From NCBI GenBank assembly GCA_947448885.1, contig CANFPJ010000004.1, positions 1 to 64,000 of the forward strand: a stretch of 64,000 nt of DNA, given 5' to 3'. Positions within the stretch are counted from its first letter, which is position 1; each line of letters begins with the position of its first letter. The translations under genes and the position numbers were made by a program. A model generated the notes under the pieces. The model was not told the DNA's origin. It was given only the letters and a program-made list of their open reading frames with translations, and ran no database searches. Positions 29,662-38,952 of this stretch are shown one piece after another. This DNA is from Comamonadaceae bacterium. Lineage in GTDB: Bacteria > Pseudomonadota > Gammaproteobacteria > Burkholderiales > Burkholderiaceae_C.

Positions 29662-30282
29662 TCAGACATCGATGGGCAAGCTGCTCGCAGGCCCGTGGCT
29701 TTGTCGCGCTTCCCAGGCTTCGATGAGCGACAACTGTTGCAAGGTCATGCCCACCTCGTCCAAACCCAACAGCAAAGCGGAGCGCTGGGCTGCGGGGATC
29801 TCAAAGGAAATGTGAAAGCCATCGGGCCCCGTGACTTGTTGATTTTGCAGATCAACGGTAAAAGCTGGTTGCCCTGCGCTCAACAAAGCCGCATGCATCC
29901 AGGCTGCCACCTGTGCAGCAGACAACTCCAGGGGCAAGACACCATTTTTATAGCAGTTGTCACGAAAAAATTCGGCCAACCGGTGTCCGACCACGCACCG
30001 AATGCCATAGGCTTGCATGGCCCAAACGGCATGCTCGCGTGAACTGCCGCAGCCAAAATTGGAACCCACCAACAAAATGGGCGCCCCTTGGTACGGGGCT
30101 TGCTCCAAGACGCAAGATTCAATCGGGCTGCCATCGGGTCGGCGCCGCGCATACGCCATGAAGCCATCGGCCATGGATGCGTTCAGGTCCTTCAAATAAG
30201 CCGATGGAATGATTTGATCTGTGTTGACATCCTCCAGCGGCATGGGGATGGCCGTGCCAGTGACTTTGACAAAAGCTTTCAT
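29662..30282 (-). CDS. LeuD-like small subunit of an aconitase-family hydro-lyase
   Basis: A 206-residue swivel-domain protein with VNTDQIIPSAYLK and GSNFGCGSSREHA, the two hallmarks of LeuD. It overlaps the LeuC-like gene by four bases (ATGA), so the two form one enzyme. LeuD normally completes 3-isopropylmalate dehydratase. Here there is no leuB or asd next to it, and the pair is preceded by an isocitrate-lyase-family lyase, so a related substrate (citraconate/2-methylmalate or dimethylmaleate) is possible. Family certain, substrate not. Confidence 0.85.
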   Translation of the reverse strand: MKAFVKVTGTAIPMPLEDVNTDQIIPSAYLKDLNASMADGFMAYARRRPDGSPIESCVLEQAPYQGAPILLVGSNFGCGSSREHAVWAMQAYGIRCVVGHRLAEFFRDNCYKNGVLPLELSAAQVAAWMHAALLSAGQPAFTVDLQNQQVTGPDGFHISFEIPAAQRSALLLGLDEVGMTLQQLSLIEAWEARQSHGPASSLPIDV

Positions 30283-31679
30283 GATGAGGCCTCGGGCTGC
30301 AACCAAGTTCGAAAGTCCACGATGTGGCCCGCCACCGCTGCTGCGGCCGCCATGGCTGGGCTGGCCAAATGGGTGCGCACGCCTCGACCTTGCCGATTTT
30401 CAAAATTGCGGTTGCTGGTGGCCACACACCGCTCGCCAGCGCGCCCCACTTCGCCATTGGCACCGGCACACATGGAGCAGCCTGACAGATGCCACTCAAA
30501 GCCAGCGGCCAGAAAGATTTGATCCAAGCCCTCTGACTCGGCTTGGCGTTTGACCGCGTTGGAGCCCGGCACGACCAAGGCCGTCACCCCCGGGGCGACT
30601 TTGCGCCCTTGAACAACCTGCGCCGCATGGCGCAAGTCGGTGATTCGGGCATTGGTGCACGAGCCAATGAAGACACGCTGGATGGGCAAGCCCACCAAGG
30701 CCTGTCCCGTTTGCAAGTCCATATAAGCCAAAGCACGCTGTTGGCGGTCAAATTCTTGGGCTTGAACCTTGGGGACATCGCCAATCGCTTCGTCGACATT
30801 CACGCTCTGACTGGGGTCGGTTCCCCAGGTGATTTGAGGCCCAATTTGGGCGCAATCAATGGTCACTTCGGTATCAAAAACCGCATCCGCATCGGTATGG
30901 AACACCTGCCACTGGCGAACGGCCTCGGCCCAAAGCGCCCCTTTGGGGGCGTGGGCTTGTTGCGCAATCCAATCAAACGTGCGCTGATCCGGGGCGATCA
31001 AACAGGTTCGGCCGCTCCATTCGATGGTCATGTTGCACAAGGTCATGCGCGACTCCAAGTCCATGGCGCTGACCACCGGGCCGGCATATTCCACCGCATG
31101 TCCGCGCCCAAAATCCACACCAACGGTGCGAATCAAGTGCAGGGCCACGTCTTTGGCGGTGACCCCGAACCCCAATGAGCCCTGCAAAACAATGCGCATT
31201 TGCTGGGGCTTTTCCATGGCAATGGTTTGGGTGGCCAAGACATGAACCATTTCGGTGGTGCCGCAACCAAAGGCCAAACACCCCAAAGCCCCCACCGTGG
31301 AGGAATGGCTGTCCGGGCATGCCAGCGTTCCCCCCGGAACCGCCCACCCTTGTTCTGGCGAAATCACATGGCTGATGCCGTGGCGCGAATCCTCCACCGA
31401 CAGTCGCTTGACGCCATGCTTGGCGGTGGCCAGGCCTGTGGCATCGATGTGCCCAGAGCGCAAGGGCACACCCACGCGCGTGGGCACCGTGTGATCCTGG
31501 ACCACCACCGTGATGTCTTTGCGGCGCACCGAGTGGGCATGCTTGTCCATGTCGGCAAAGGCGTGGGGCGCGTGCAGTTCGTGAACAATGTGGCGATCGA
31601 TGTAGAGCAGTTGTCGACCATCTTCTCGCTGCCCCACCCAGTGGGCCTCCCAAATTTTGTCAAACAGTGTTTTTTTCAT
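30279..31679 (-). CDS. LeuC-like large subunit of an aconitase-family hydro-lyase
   Basis: A 466-residue [4Fe-4S] protein. Cluster cysteines are in FIGSCTNAR and SGCSMCAG; YIDRHIVHE, MTLCNMTIEWSG and the C-terminal TSNRNFENRQGRG follow LeuC. Differences from canonical LeuC, as I remember it, include CPDSHSST instead of CGDSHTAT and CAGANGEVG instead of CLAMN after the last cluster cysteine. Such changes near the active site fit a paralogue with another hydroxy-diacid substrate. It lies 15 bases after the lyase gene and is coupled to the LeuD-like gene. 3-Isopropylmalate dehydratase remains possible. Confidence 0.82.
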   Translation of the reverse strand: MKKTLFDKIWEAHWVGQREDGRQLLYIDRHIVHELHAPHAFADMDKHAHSVRRKDITVVVQDHTVPTRVGVPLRSGHIDATGLATAKHGVKRLSVEDSRHGISHVISPEQGWAVPGGTLACPDSHSSTVGALGCLAFGCGTTEMVHVLATQTIAMEKPQQMRIVLQGSLGFGVTAKDVALHLIRTVGVDFGRGHAVEYAGPVVSAMDLESRMTLCNMTIEWSGRTCLIAPDQRTFDWIAQQAHAPKGALWAEAVRQWQVFHTDADAVFDTEVTIDCAQIGPQITWGTDPSQSVNVDEAIGDVPKVQAQEFDRQQRALAYMDLQTGQALVGLPIQRVFIGSCTNARITDLRHAAQVVQGRKVAPGVTALVVPGSNAVKRQAESEGLDQIFLAAGFEWHLSGCSMCAGANGEVGRAGERCVATSNRNFENRQGRGVRTHLASPAMAAAAAVAGHIVDFRTWLQPEASS

Positions 31680-31694
31680 GGCGTGGTTGGTGGG

Positions 31695-32569
31695 TTAATC
31701 CGGGCTGAATTGCTGTTCCAGTGCCATCCAATGGTCCAGGCCCAGCACTTGGTTGTAGGCTTCAAAGCTGGCCATGCGATCGCGCACGGCCAATGTGTGT
31801 TGATCGCGATGCAAAGCAGCATAAGCATCTTGCAAGGCCTTGACCACGGCGTAACGGGCGATGCCCGCATGCAATGCAAACACGCATCCCACGGCTTCCA
31901 ATTGGTCATTGGTCAGCAAGGTGGTGGGGCCCGCTTCTTGAATCACCGTGACCAAAGGCGCTCGCACTTGGTCTGCCACATAGCGCAGTTCCTCAGAGGT
32001 GTTGGCACCCATCACCAAAGCCGCATCGGCACCCGACTCGATGTATCGACGGGCACGCTCGGTGGCGTTCTCCAGGCCGTGCATGGATTTGGCATCGGTG
32101 CGGGCAATGATCAAAAAATGCGGATTGCGACGGGCACTCACGGCGGCTTTGATTTTGAAGCAGTGTTCATCCTCCGAAATCACCGGTATGCCCTGGGGCA
32201 AGATGCCGCAGCGTTTGGGCGTGACCTGGTCTTCCAAGTGAATGCCCGCCACCCCTGCCGCTTCAAACTCTTGCACGGTGCGGATGACATTCATCACACC
32301 ACCATAACCGGTGTCTGCATCACAAATCATGGGGATGTTCAGCCCCCGCGCAATGCGGCCCGCATGGCTGACGTTATCGGTCAAATTCAACACGCCAATG
32401 TCAGGCAAGCCCATCAAACTGGCCGACACCGCATTCCCGGAAAGGCCACACCTTGAAACCCGGCCATTTGGGCCATGCGCGCGGACAGCCCGTCGTAGGC
32501 ACCCGGCATGCGAATCAAACGGCCTTGGGCCATCAAGCTGTGAAGGGTGTCAGAGGCGTTTGAGAGCAT
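31695..32569 (-). pseudogene. isocitrate lyase/PEP mutase-family C-C lyase with a frameshift near codon 46
   Basis: The intact reading frame starts only at SASLMGLPDIGV, about 50 residues inside the usual family start. Reading from ATG 32569 in the neighbouring frame gives the missing start (GRLIRMPGAYDGLSARMAQM, then AGFQGVAFPG), and one extra base at 32434-32435 would join the two as FPG-NAV-SASL. The rest keeps the lyase features: DADTGYGG, the metal region HLEDQ and PKRCG with the catalytic Cys of (methyl)isocitrate and dimethylmalate lyases. So it is either a true one-base deletion or a sequencing error in a working gene. It is first in a run with the LeuC/LeuD-like pair. Confidence 0.8.
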
Positions 32570-32662
32570 GCTTGTGTACCATGAGGTCAAAGAGGCATTA
32601 TGAAACCAAACTCAGGTGAGATGGCCTGAGTTCAGGTGCGGCTCCATCGCCAAAGGCTCCCC

Positions 32663-33655
32663 ATGCAAACAAGAAAGTTCTCAACCCTATCAGCTTGGCT
32701 GTTTTGCGCATTCACACTCTGGTCTGGGGCCGCATCTGCCGCAGAGCCCTGGCAAGACTACCCCAGCAAACCCGTTCGTTGGATCGTTCCCACCTCCCCA
32801 GGCGCTGGCACCGATGTGACCGCGCGTTTGTTTGGGCAAATGGCGGCGGAATCTTGGAAGCAAGCGGTGGTCGCTGACAACAAGCCCGGTGCATCGGGGA
32901 TGCTGGGGCTGGACGCTTTGGTCAATGCGCCAGCCGACGGGTACACCTTGATGTTCATGAGCGTGTCGCAATTCATCGACGCCACCTTGCTCAACAAATA
33001 CACGTTTGAGGCCAACAAAGACCTCACCCCCATCTCCTTGTTGGCTTCCACACCGCTGATTTTGTTGGCCCATGCCGATGTGCAGGTCCAAAATGTCGCG
33101 CAGTTGATCGCGCTGGCGAAAAGGCAACCTGAAGCATTGAACTACGGCTCTGGGGGGAGTGGCGGATTGACCCACTTGGCCATGGAAGTGTTTTTGAAAA
33201 AGGCTGGCATAGCGGCCACCCATATTCCCTACAAAGGCAGCGGACCCGCAGTGGTCGATTTGCTTGCCGGGCGCGTGCAATTGGCTTATTCCACCCCGCC
33301 GGCAGTTTTGCAGCACATCAAATCGGGGCGCTTGAAAGCCTTGGCGGTGACCACGGACACCCGCATGACCAGCCTGCCCGATGTGCCAACGATGAATGAG
33401 TTGGGCTACCCCGCTGCATCGATCAGCACCTGGTATGGCTTGTTTGGACCGGCCCACATGGCCCCCGACTTGGTGGACAAAATCAGCCGCACGGTCAGAA
33501 CCACCACCCGCACCAACGTCAACAAAGACAAAATCACCCTCAGCGGCATCGACCCGGTGGCCAACACCCCCGCAGAATTTGCCCAATTGCTGGCCCGCGA
33601 GCGGCAACAAATCAATGCCATCGTCAAAGCCATTGGGTTCAAAAAAGAGCAGTGA
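32663..33655 (+). CDS. Bug/TctC-family periplasmic solute receptor
   Basis: A 330-residue receptor with signal peptide (cut near GAASA-A), YPSKPVRWIVPTSPGAGTDVTAR, DNKPGASGMLG and HIPYKGSGPAVVDLLAG. The ATG at 32663 is preceded by AAAGG at suitable distance; the frame from 32636 would need a GTG start. It is divergent from the lyase/LeuC/LeuD-like run, which suggests it delivers a carboxylic acid for that pathway, but no permease is adjacent. Confidence 0.9.
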   Translation: MQTRKFSTLSAWLFCAFTLWSGAASAAEPWQDYPSKPVRWIVPTSPGAGTDVTARLFGQMAAESWKQAVVADNKPGASGMLGLDALVNAPADGYTLMFMSVSQFIDATLLNKYTFEANKDLTPISLLASTPLILLAHADVQVQNVAQLIALAKRQPEALNYGSGGSGGLTHLAMEVFLKKAGIAATHIPYKGSGPAVVDLLAGRVQLAYSTPPAVLQHIKSGRLKALAVTTDTRMTSLPDVPTMNELGYPAASISTWYGLFGPAHMAPDLVDKISRTVRTTTRTNVNKDKITLSGIDPVANTPAEFAQLLARERQQINAIVKAIGFKKEQ

Positions 33656-33708
33656 ACCCTGTGCCCGCGCTTTGCGCCATTGAGCCGGGCAAGACCCTCA
33701 GCCAAGAT

Positions 33709-34908
33709 TTAACTTTTCTTGGCCCGACTCAACCAAGTCAGCAATGAAAAGCAGGTGAATGCCAACAGGCTCAAGGCCATGAAGCCGGATCGGTAAGTGC
33801 CCGTGACATTGGAGATCCACCCCACCAAGGGGGAGCCAAACACCACCCCCAAAAACGTCACCGCCAGGGTGCCACCAGTGGCCACGCTGGCCATGCCCTT
33901 GGGCGCTTGGCGGGCCACTTCAGCCAGATACACCCCATTCCAACCAATGGCGGTGGCGCCAAACACCGCCAACACACCGTAAAACCACAGCGCTGAGGAG
34001 CCCACCTCAAACCAGGCGCAGGCCATGGCAGTGCCCGACATGGTGATGGCCAGCAAACTGAGCATGCGCAAGGGCTTGATCCAGCGATCGGCCACATAGC
34101 CCCACATCACCCGACCCATCACCCCGCCAAATTGGGTGAGGGTCATGGCCAGGCCCGCAGCCACCAAGGTCAACAGCAATTCATCATGCAAGTAGGTCAC
34201 CAAGTACGTCATCAGGGACATTTGCACCACTGAAAACATGAAGGAACAAACCGCCATGGTGGCCAAAGCACGGTGTGAAAAGACCAACCGAATGGGTTGC
34301 AAGATATTGCCCCAGCGCAAAGCTTGGTCTGGTTTTCGGTCGTCATCCAAGGCTTCGCGCTGGGGTTGCGCTGCCAGGGCGCACAGCAGGCAAGCCGCTG
34401 AAACGATCAACAGCGATGCCTGCCAATCCACCCACAACAACAGCGGTGGGACCACGGCCCCCGCCATCATCCCCCCCAGTGGCACACCGGTTTGTTTGAC
34501 GGAAAAAACCAAAGACAAGCGATGCGCTGGCGTGGAGCGGGCCAACAGATGCGAGCTCGCTGGGGTCATGGGGCCGTACCCCAACCCCACCAAAAAAGCA
34601 CCCAGCACCATGGCGGGAATCCAGGGCACCGCGCACATGGCCAAGCCCGCCGCACAAAACACCAAGCCCCACTGGCTGACGCGAATGGGGCCCATGCGAA
34701 TCACCGTGGCACCCGAGGCCAAACTGGCCAAAATCGCCCCGACATACGAAATGCCGATGTACACCCCCAACAACGTGGGAGAGACATCCATGGCTTTGGC
34801 CACCACCGGGGCCATCACGGGCAAGGTCAACAAAGCCATGGTGACCAAGGCTTGGATCAACAAGGTGATGAACAACGGCATCCAGGTGCGCCAAGGTGGA
34901 TTAGACAT
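33709..34908 (-). CDS. MFS transporter
   Basis: A 399-residue protein with about twelve hydrophobic helices and an MFS-type loop after helix 2-3 (SGATVIRMGPIRVS, then GLGYGPMTPAS). The start overlaps the acyl-CoA ligase stop by eight bases, so it belongs to the Bug-Rieske-ligase operon and probably moves the pathway substrate or a product. Substrate unknown. Confidence 0.85.
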   Translation of the reverse strand: MSNPPWRTWMPLFITLLIQALVTMALLTLPVMAPVVAKAMDVSPTLLGVYIGISYVGAILASLASGATVIRMGPIRVSQWGLVFCAAGLAMCAVPWIPAMVLGAFLVGLGYGPMTPASSHLLARSTPAHRLSLVFSVKQTGVPLGGMMAGAVVPPLLLWVDWQASLLIVSAACLLCALAAQPQREALDDDRKPDQALRWGNILQPIRLVFSHRALATMAVCSFMFSVVQMSLMTYLVTYLHDELLLTLVAAGLAMTLTQFGGVMGRVMWGYVADRWIKPLRMLSLLAITMSGTAMACAWFEVGSSALWFYGVLAVFGATAIGWNGVYLAEVARQAPKGMASVATGGTLAVTFLGVVFGSPLVGWISNVTGTYRSGFMALSLLAFTCFSLLTWLSRAKKS

Positions 34909-36430
34909 GGAGAAGTTTTCTCAATTCGGTTTTCAAAACTTTGCCGGTCTCGTTTTTCGGCAGCTGATCGACCACCAGGTATTGTTTGGGACGTTTGAAG
35001 CGCGCCAAATTGGACAAACAATGTGCGTCCAATTGATGCAGGGTTTGGCTTTCACTCACCCGTGCTGGGGGCCGCAACACCACAAAAGCCACCACTTCCT
35101 CGCCCCATTCTGGGTGGGTGCGCCCCACCACCGATACCTCAGACACGCTCGGGTGCAAAAGCAATACTTCTTCCACTTCGCGGGGGTAGATGTTGCTGCC
35201 GCCGGAAATGATCAGGTCTTTGCTGCGGTCCTTGAGGGTTAAAAAACCCTCTTCATCCAAGCTGCCCATGTCACCAGTGTGCAGCCAACCGTTGCGCAAA
35301 GCCTGGTCCGAGGCGGCGGTGTTTTCCCAGTAGCCTTGCATCACCACCTCACCTCGCACGCAAACCTCGCCAATCTCATCCACCGGCACAGGCCGGTCTT
35401 CATCGTCCAACACCTGCACTTGCAATCCCTCAAAGGGCCTGCCCACCGAAGCCAAACGCAAGGCATGGCGTGGGTGATTGACATCGCGGTGCATGGCTTT
35501 GGAGGACACGGTGATGGTCATGGGCGACTCACCTTGACCATAAATTTGCACAAATCGCGGGCCAAATCGGGCCAAGGCCGCTTCGATATCGGCCACATAC
35601 ATGGGGCCACCGCCATAAATGATGGTTTTCAATCCGGGGAAAGGGTCATCGCTGGGGGCTTCCACCAGGCGCTTGAGCATGGTCGGTGCTGCAAACATGG
35701 AGATGCCTTGCCAATGGGCACCCAAGTCAAACAACTCTTGGGCATCAAAGCCGCCAGACTCTGGGATCACGTTGCACGCACCCCGCGCCAAATGCGGCAA
35801 TGAATACAAGCCAGATCCGTGTGACATGGGTGCGGCATGGATGATGCAGTCCTGGGCCTCAATGCCATCGACATCGGCAAAATAGTGCTGGCACATGGCC
35901 GTCAAGTTGTGGTGCGACAACATGACGCCCTTGGGTCTTCCCGTGGTGCCACTGGTGTAAAACAACCAAGCCAAATCATGTGCCGCTCGCGGGGCCAATG
36001 GCATCGCTGGCGCTTGGGCCATGCGCAGATAAGCCGTGCCATCGATATCCACCACATGGCGCACGCGGTGCGAGAGTGCGGCGCCCTGCTCACAATCGCT
36101 CAAGGTTTTGGGGTGGGCCAGCACCAAAGGGGTTCCGGCATCATCAAAGATGTAAGCCAATTCCTTGGGGTGCAATTGCGAATGGATGGGCACGGCCACC
36201 AAACCGGCATGCCAAATGGCCAGCAGTGACTCCCAATAAGCGGGGTGATTGCGCATCACCAACCCCACCCGGTCGCCGGGTTGAAGACCCAGGGCCCGCA
36301 TGCCGGCTGCCATGGCAGACACCTGCTTGAGCAAGTGCGCGTGGTCATGCAAAACCGTTTTTCCCCAGGCCAAGGCGGGGGCATGCGGGTGATCGCGGGC
36401 TGCGCGTTCGAGCAAAAGAGCCAAGTTCAT
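34901..36430 (-). CDS. acyl-CoA/aryl-CoA ligase (AMP-forming)
   Basis: A 509-residue ANL-superfamily ligase with P loop YTSGTTGRPKGVMLSHHN (about residues 164-181), IYGQGES (A5), HTGDMGSLDEEG (A7), and the C-terminal catalytic lysine in NETGKVLKTELRK. It activates a carboxylic acid as the adenylate and then the CoA thioester. Placed between a Rieske oxygenase and an MFS gene, it may act on an aromatic or side-chain acid; the acyl pocket cannot be read well enough to name the substrate. Confidence 0.88.
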   Translation of the reverse strand: MNLALLLERAARDHPHAPALAWGKTVLHDHAHLLKQVSAMAAGMRALGLQPGDRVGLVMRNHPAYWESLLAIWHAGLVAVPIHSQLHPKELAYIFDDAGTPLVLAHPKTLSDCEQGAALSHRVRHVVDIDGTAYLRMAQAPAMPLAPRAAHDLAWLFYTSGTTGRPKGVMLSHHNLTAMCQHYFADVDGIEAQDCIIHAAPMSHGSGLYSLPHLARGACNVIPESGGFDAQELFDLGAHWQGISMFAAPTMLKRLVEAPSDDPFPGLKTIIYGGGPMYVADIEAALARFGPRFVQIYGQGESPMTITVSSKAMHRDVNHPRHALRLASVGRPFEGLQVQVLDDEDRPVPVDEIGEVCVRGEVVMQGYWENTAASDQALRNGWLHTGDMGSLDEEGFLTLKDRSKDLIISGGSNIYPREVEEVLLLHPSVSEVSVVGRTHPEWGEEVVAFVVLRPPARVSESQTLHQLDAHCLSNLARFKRPKQYLVVDQLPKNETGKVLKTELRKLLHV

Positions 36431-36442
36431 GGATGCGTGCTC

Positions 36443-37735
36443 CTAGGCTTTGCGGGGGATGACCACGCCGTCAAATTCTTTCATCGCCATGCCCAGCGCT
36501 TGCGACGCCATCTCGCGCACGGGGGCCGGCTGCCCCGCTTGAAAAATATAAGACGTGTAAAACTGCTTCAACGTGGGATGGGCCAAAATTTCCGCCTGGG
36601 TGCGACTTTGGGTGATTTGATCCCCGTAGACCATGGGCAATGGCAACCGAACATGGCGCGTCGGATCGCGCAAGATGGCTTTGGGTTCACCCCCTTGGGC
36701 CACGGTGTCCATCTCCTCAAAGAAGCGGCGGCGCATGGCCACAATGCCCCTGTCACTGACACTCAAGTTTTCGCGGCTGCGGTCGGCAATGCGCCCTTGC
36801 CCCACCCAAGCCAAAAAATCTTGGTTCATCACGTGGGTGTCGATCCAGCGACCGTGCTCGTCTTTCACCGGGCCCCACCAAGTGGGAATGTGGGTCTGCA
36901 CATAAGGCTCGCGTTCACGCGGCACACGCGTGTATTTCCAAGTGACGCTCAAGGTGTTTTCGTCATCGATGGGCACACGCCATTCAAAGTGCTCCCCCAA
37001 AAAGAATCCATTGGGCCACAAGCAAACCCGGCCCACGGTCCAAGCTTGGTCCTGTTCGCTGGTGTCTTGCTTGACCCGGTGATAGGTGAAGCCATGTTCA
37101 AACTCTTTGAAGTCCAACTTCAAATGGGTGGCGCCAAAGCGCACCTCACCGGTGCGCTGACGGTTGCCCCAGTTCTCGTGCATCCATTCAAAATGCACCG
37201 GGTCGATCGAGTTTTCTTGGCATTGAAACCAATTGCACGGCACCTCTGAGAGCACCACTTGGGTGAAACCGTTGTCCCATGAAAACGCTTCCCAATCGGG
37301 CAGCAAGGGGGCCGGTTGTGGCCCCATATAAGCCCACAGCATGCCGCCCTTGGCTTGCACCGGATACGCCGTGAGCTTGACCCGTGCTTTGGCTGGGCGC
37401 TCGGGGTGCGCGGTGTCCTCAAACGGTTGATGGAGGCAAGCACCATGGTGATTGAATTGCCAGCCGTGGTAACTGCAGCGCAAGCCCTGCGCCTCCACCA
37501 TGCCAAAGCTCAAATCAGCGCGTCGGTGCGGACATTGGCGTTGCACCAATCCGTACGTACCGCTGAGATCTTTGTAAAGCACCAGGTCTTCGCCCATCAA
37601 GCGAATCGGTTTGGTGCTGGTGGTGTCCAATTCAGACACGCCCGCGATCGGCATCCAATAACGGCGCAACAAGTTGCCCATGGGGGTGCCGGGCCCCACC
37701 CGCACCAAGCGCTCGTTTTGTTCTGGGGTCAGCAT
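36443..37735 (-). CDS. Rieske non-heme iron oxygenase alpha subunit, phthalate-4,5-dioxygenase type (A)
   Basis: A 430-residue oxygenase. The Rieske [2Fe-2S] ligands are Cys68-x-His70 and Cys87-x2-His90; the mononuclear iron site is in NSIDPVHFEWMH with Asp178, His181 and His186. The family hydroxylates or O-demethylates aromatic acids and receives electrons from a separate reductase, which is absent from this window. It aligns without gaps with the oxygenase at 44946-46253 (147 of the first 190 residues identical by my count). It follows a Bug receptor and precedes a CoA ligase on the same strand. Confidence 0.92.
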   Translation of the reverse strand: MLTPEQNERLVRVGPGTPMGNLLRRYWMPIAGVSELDTTSTKPIRLMGEDLVLYKDLSGTYGLVQRQCPHRRADLSFGMVEAQGLRCSYHGWQFNHHGACLHQPFEDTAHPERPAKARVKLTAYPVQAKGGMLWAYMGPQPAPLLPDWEAFSWDNGFTQVVLSEVPCNWFQCQENSIDPVHFEWMHENWGNRQRTGEVRFGATHLKLDFKEFEHGFTYHRVKQDTSEQDQAWTVGRVCLWPNGFFLGEHFEWRVPIDDENTLSVTWKYTRVPREREPYVQTHIPTWWGPVKDEHGRWIDTHVMNQDFLAWVGQGRIADRSRENLSVSDRGIVAMRRRFFEEMDTVAQGGEPKAILRDPTRHVRLPLPMVYGDQITQSRTQAEILAHPTLKQFYTSYIFQAGQPAPVREMASQALGMAMKEFDGVVIPRKA

Positions 37736-37784
37736 CTGAACAGACCGCTCAGGCCAAAATTCAATGCATGTGCAGCCAGCCGCA

Positions 37785-38750
37785 TCACTCAGATTTGATG
37801 TTGGCCAATTTCACCGCGCGCTCGTATTTGCGAACGTTTTTCTTGATGATCTCGCCATACTCGTTGGCATTGCTGTAAATGATGGAGAAGCCAGTCTCTT
37901 TGAACTTGGCCAAAAAGTCTGGACTTTCTGTGGCTTGTTTGACCGCGGCTTGTAACTTGTTGACGATGGCCGGGGGAATGCCTGCGGGGCCCAAAACCCC
38001 GGTCTCGGCCTGGAAGTCGTAATCTTTGACCATTTCTGCCAATGAGGGCGTGTCCGGAAAACGCGACCAACGCTTACCGCCGGTGACGGCCAGCAAATTC
38101 AAGGTGCCGGCCCGAATGTGGGGTGCTGAGGCGGTGTAAGCGGTCAACAAGATCGGCACGTCACCCGCCAAAACGGCAGGTACCGACTGACCGCTGCCTT
38201 TGTAAGGAATGTGGGTGATGTCCAAACCCGCATCGGCTTTGAAGGCCTCCATCGAGATGTGGTGAATGCTGCCCACGCCAGAGGAGCCGTAGTTGACCTT
38301 GCCTGGGTTGGCTTTGACCTCTTTGACCAGGTCTTGCAGGGTTTTGAGGCCCGTTTTGGCATTGGCCACCAACAACAAAGGCTCATAGGTCAGGCCAGAG
38401 ATGGGGGTCAAGTCCTTGAAGGTGTCATAGGGCAAACTTTTGAAAATATGCGGCGCAATGCCCAGTTGGCTGGTGTCGCCCAGCATCAAGGTATAGCCAT
38501 CGGCGGGCAATTTCACCAATTGGGCCGTGGCCGTCAAACCGCCACCACCGGGTCGGTTTTCAACCACGAAGGGCTGGCCCAAGATGTCGCTGAGTTTTTG
38601 CGCCAAAGCTCGGGCCACAAAATCGGGGCTGCCCCCCGCCACATAACCGACCAAAATTTTCACCGGTTTGGTGGGGTAGTCCTGGGCCCAAGAGAAAACG
38701 GGCGACAGGATCACCCAGGCGATGGACAGGGTTTTGAGCAGAAAATTCAT
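37785..38750 (-). CDS. Bug/TctC-family periplasmic solute receptor
   Basis: A 321-residue receptor with signal peptide (MNFLLKTLSIAWVILSPVFSWA), YPTKPVKILVGYVAGGSPD, ENRPGGGGL and HIPYKGSGQSVPAVL. First gene of the operon with Rieske oxygenase A, acyl-CoA ligase and the MFS transporter, so it probably binds the aromatic substrate. It is divergent from the SDR gene across about 200 bases. Confidence 0.9.
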   Translation of the reverse strand: MNFLLKTLSIAWVILSPVFSWAQDYPTKPVKILVGYVAGGSPDFVARALAQKLSDILGQPFVVENRPGGGGLTATAQLVKLPADGYTLMLGDTSQLGIAPHIFKSLPYDTFKDLTPISGLTYEPLLLVANAKTGLKTLQDLVKEVKANPGKVNYGSSGVGSIHHISMEAFKADAGLDITHIPYKGSGQSVPAVLAGDVPILLTAYTASAPHIRAGTLNLLAVTGGKRWSRFPDTPSLAEMVKDYDFQAETGVLGPAGIPPAIVNKLQAAVKQATESPDFLAKFKETGFSIIYSNANEYGEIIKKNVRKYERAVKLANIKSE

Positions 38751-38824
38751 GGGTCATCCAGGGTGAAAAGTGGGGTCCCGTGGGCTGTGCCGGGGCGATG
38801 GGGTGTGAACAAAGACCGGCGCAG

Positions 38825-38854
38825 ATTACACCAAATTGCATGGGCCCCTGGCAA
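38825..38854 (-). promoter_or_regulatory. possible promoter for the Bug-Rieske A operon
   Basis: On the minus strand TTGCCA (38849-38854) and TGTAAT (38825-38830) are 18 bases apart in the divergent gap, about 75 bases before the Bug receptor start. Spacing is slightly long, so this is tentative. The rest of the 38751-38952 gap holds no other feature I can support. Confidence 0.35.
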
Positions 38855-38952
38855 AGCCCTTGGCCACCACAGTCGTGTGCATGACAGGCGCCGCGTGCGG
38901 TGAATCGGTGTTGGTTACAGTCTGGCTGCCCATCACACTGCCAGGAGATCTC

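Noticed and set aside
29662-31679. Naming the pair leuC and leuD outright
   Set aside because: leuB and asd are missing, the active-site segments differ from canonical LeuC and the neighbour is an ICL-family lyase; the family is certain but leucine biosynthesis is not.
33701-33723. GCCAAGA/TCTTGGC inverted repeat as a terminator between the Bug receptor and MFS genes
   Set aside because: Short stem, large AT-rich loop overlapping the MFS stop, and no T run on either side.
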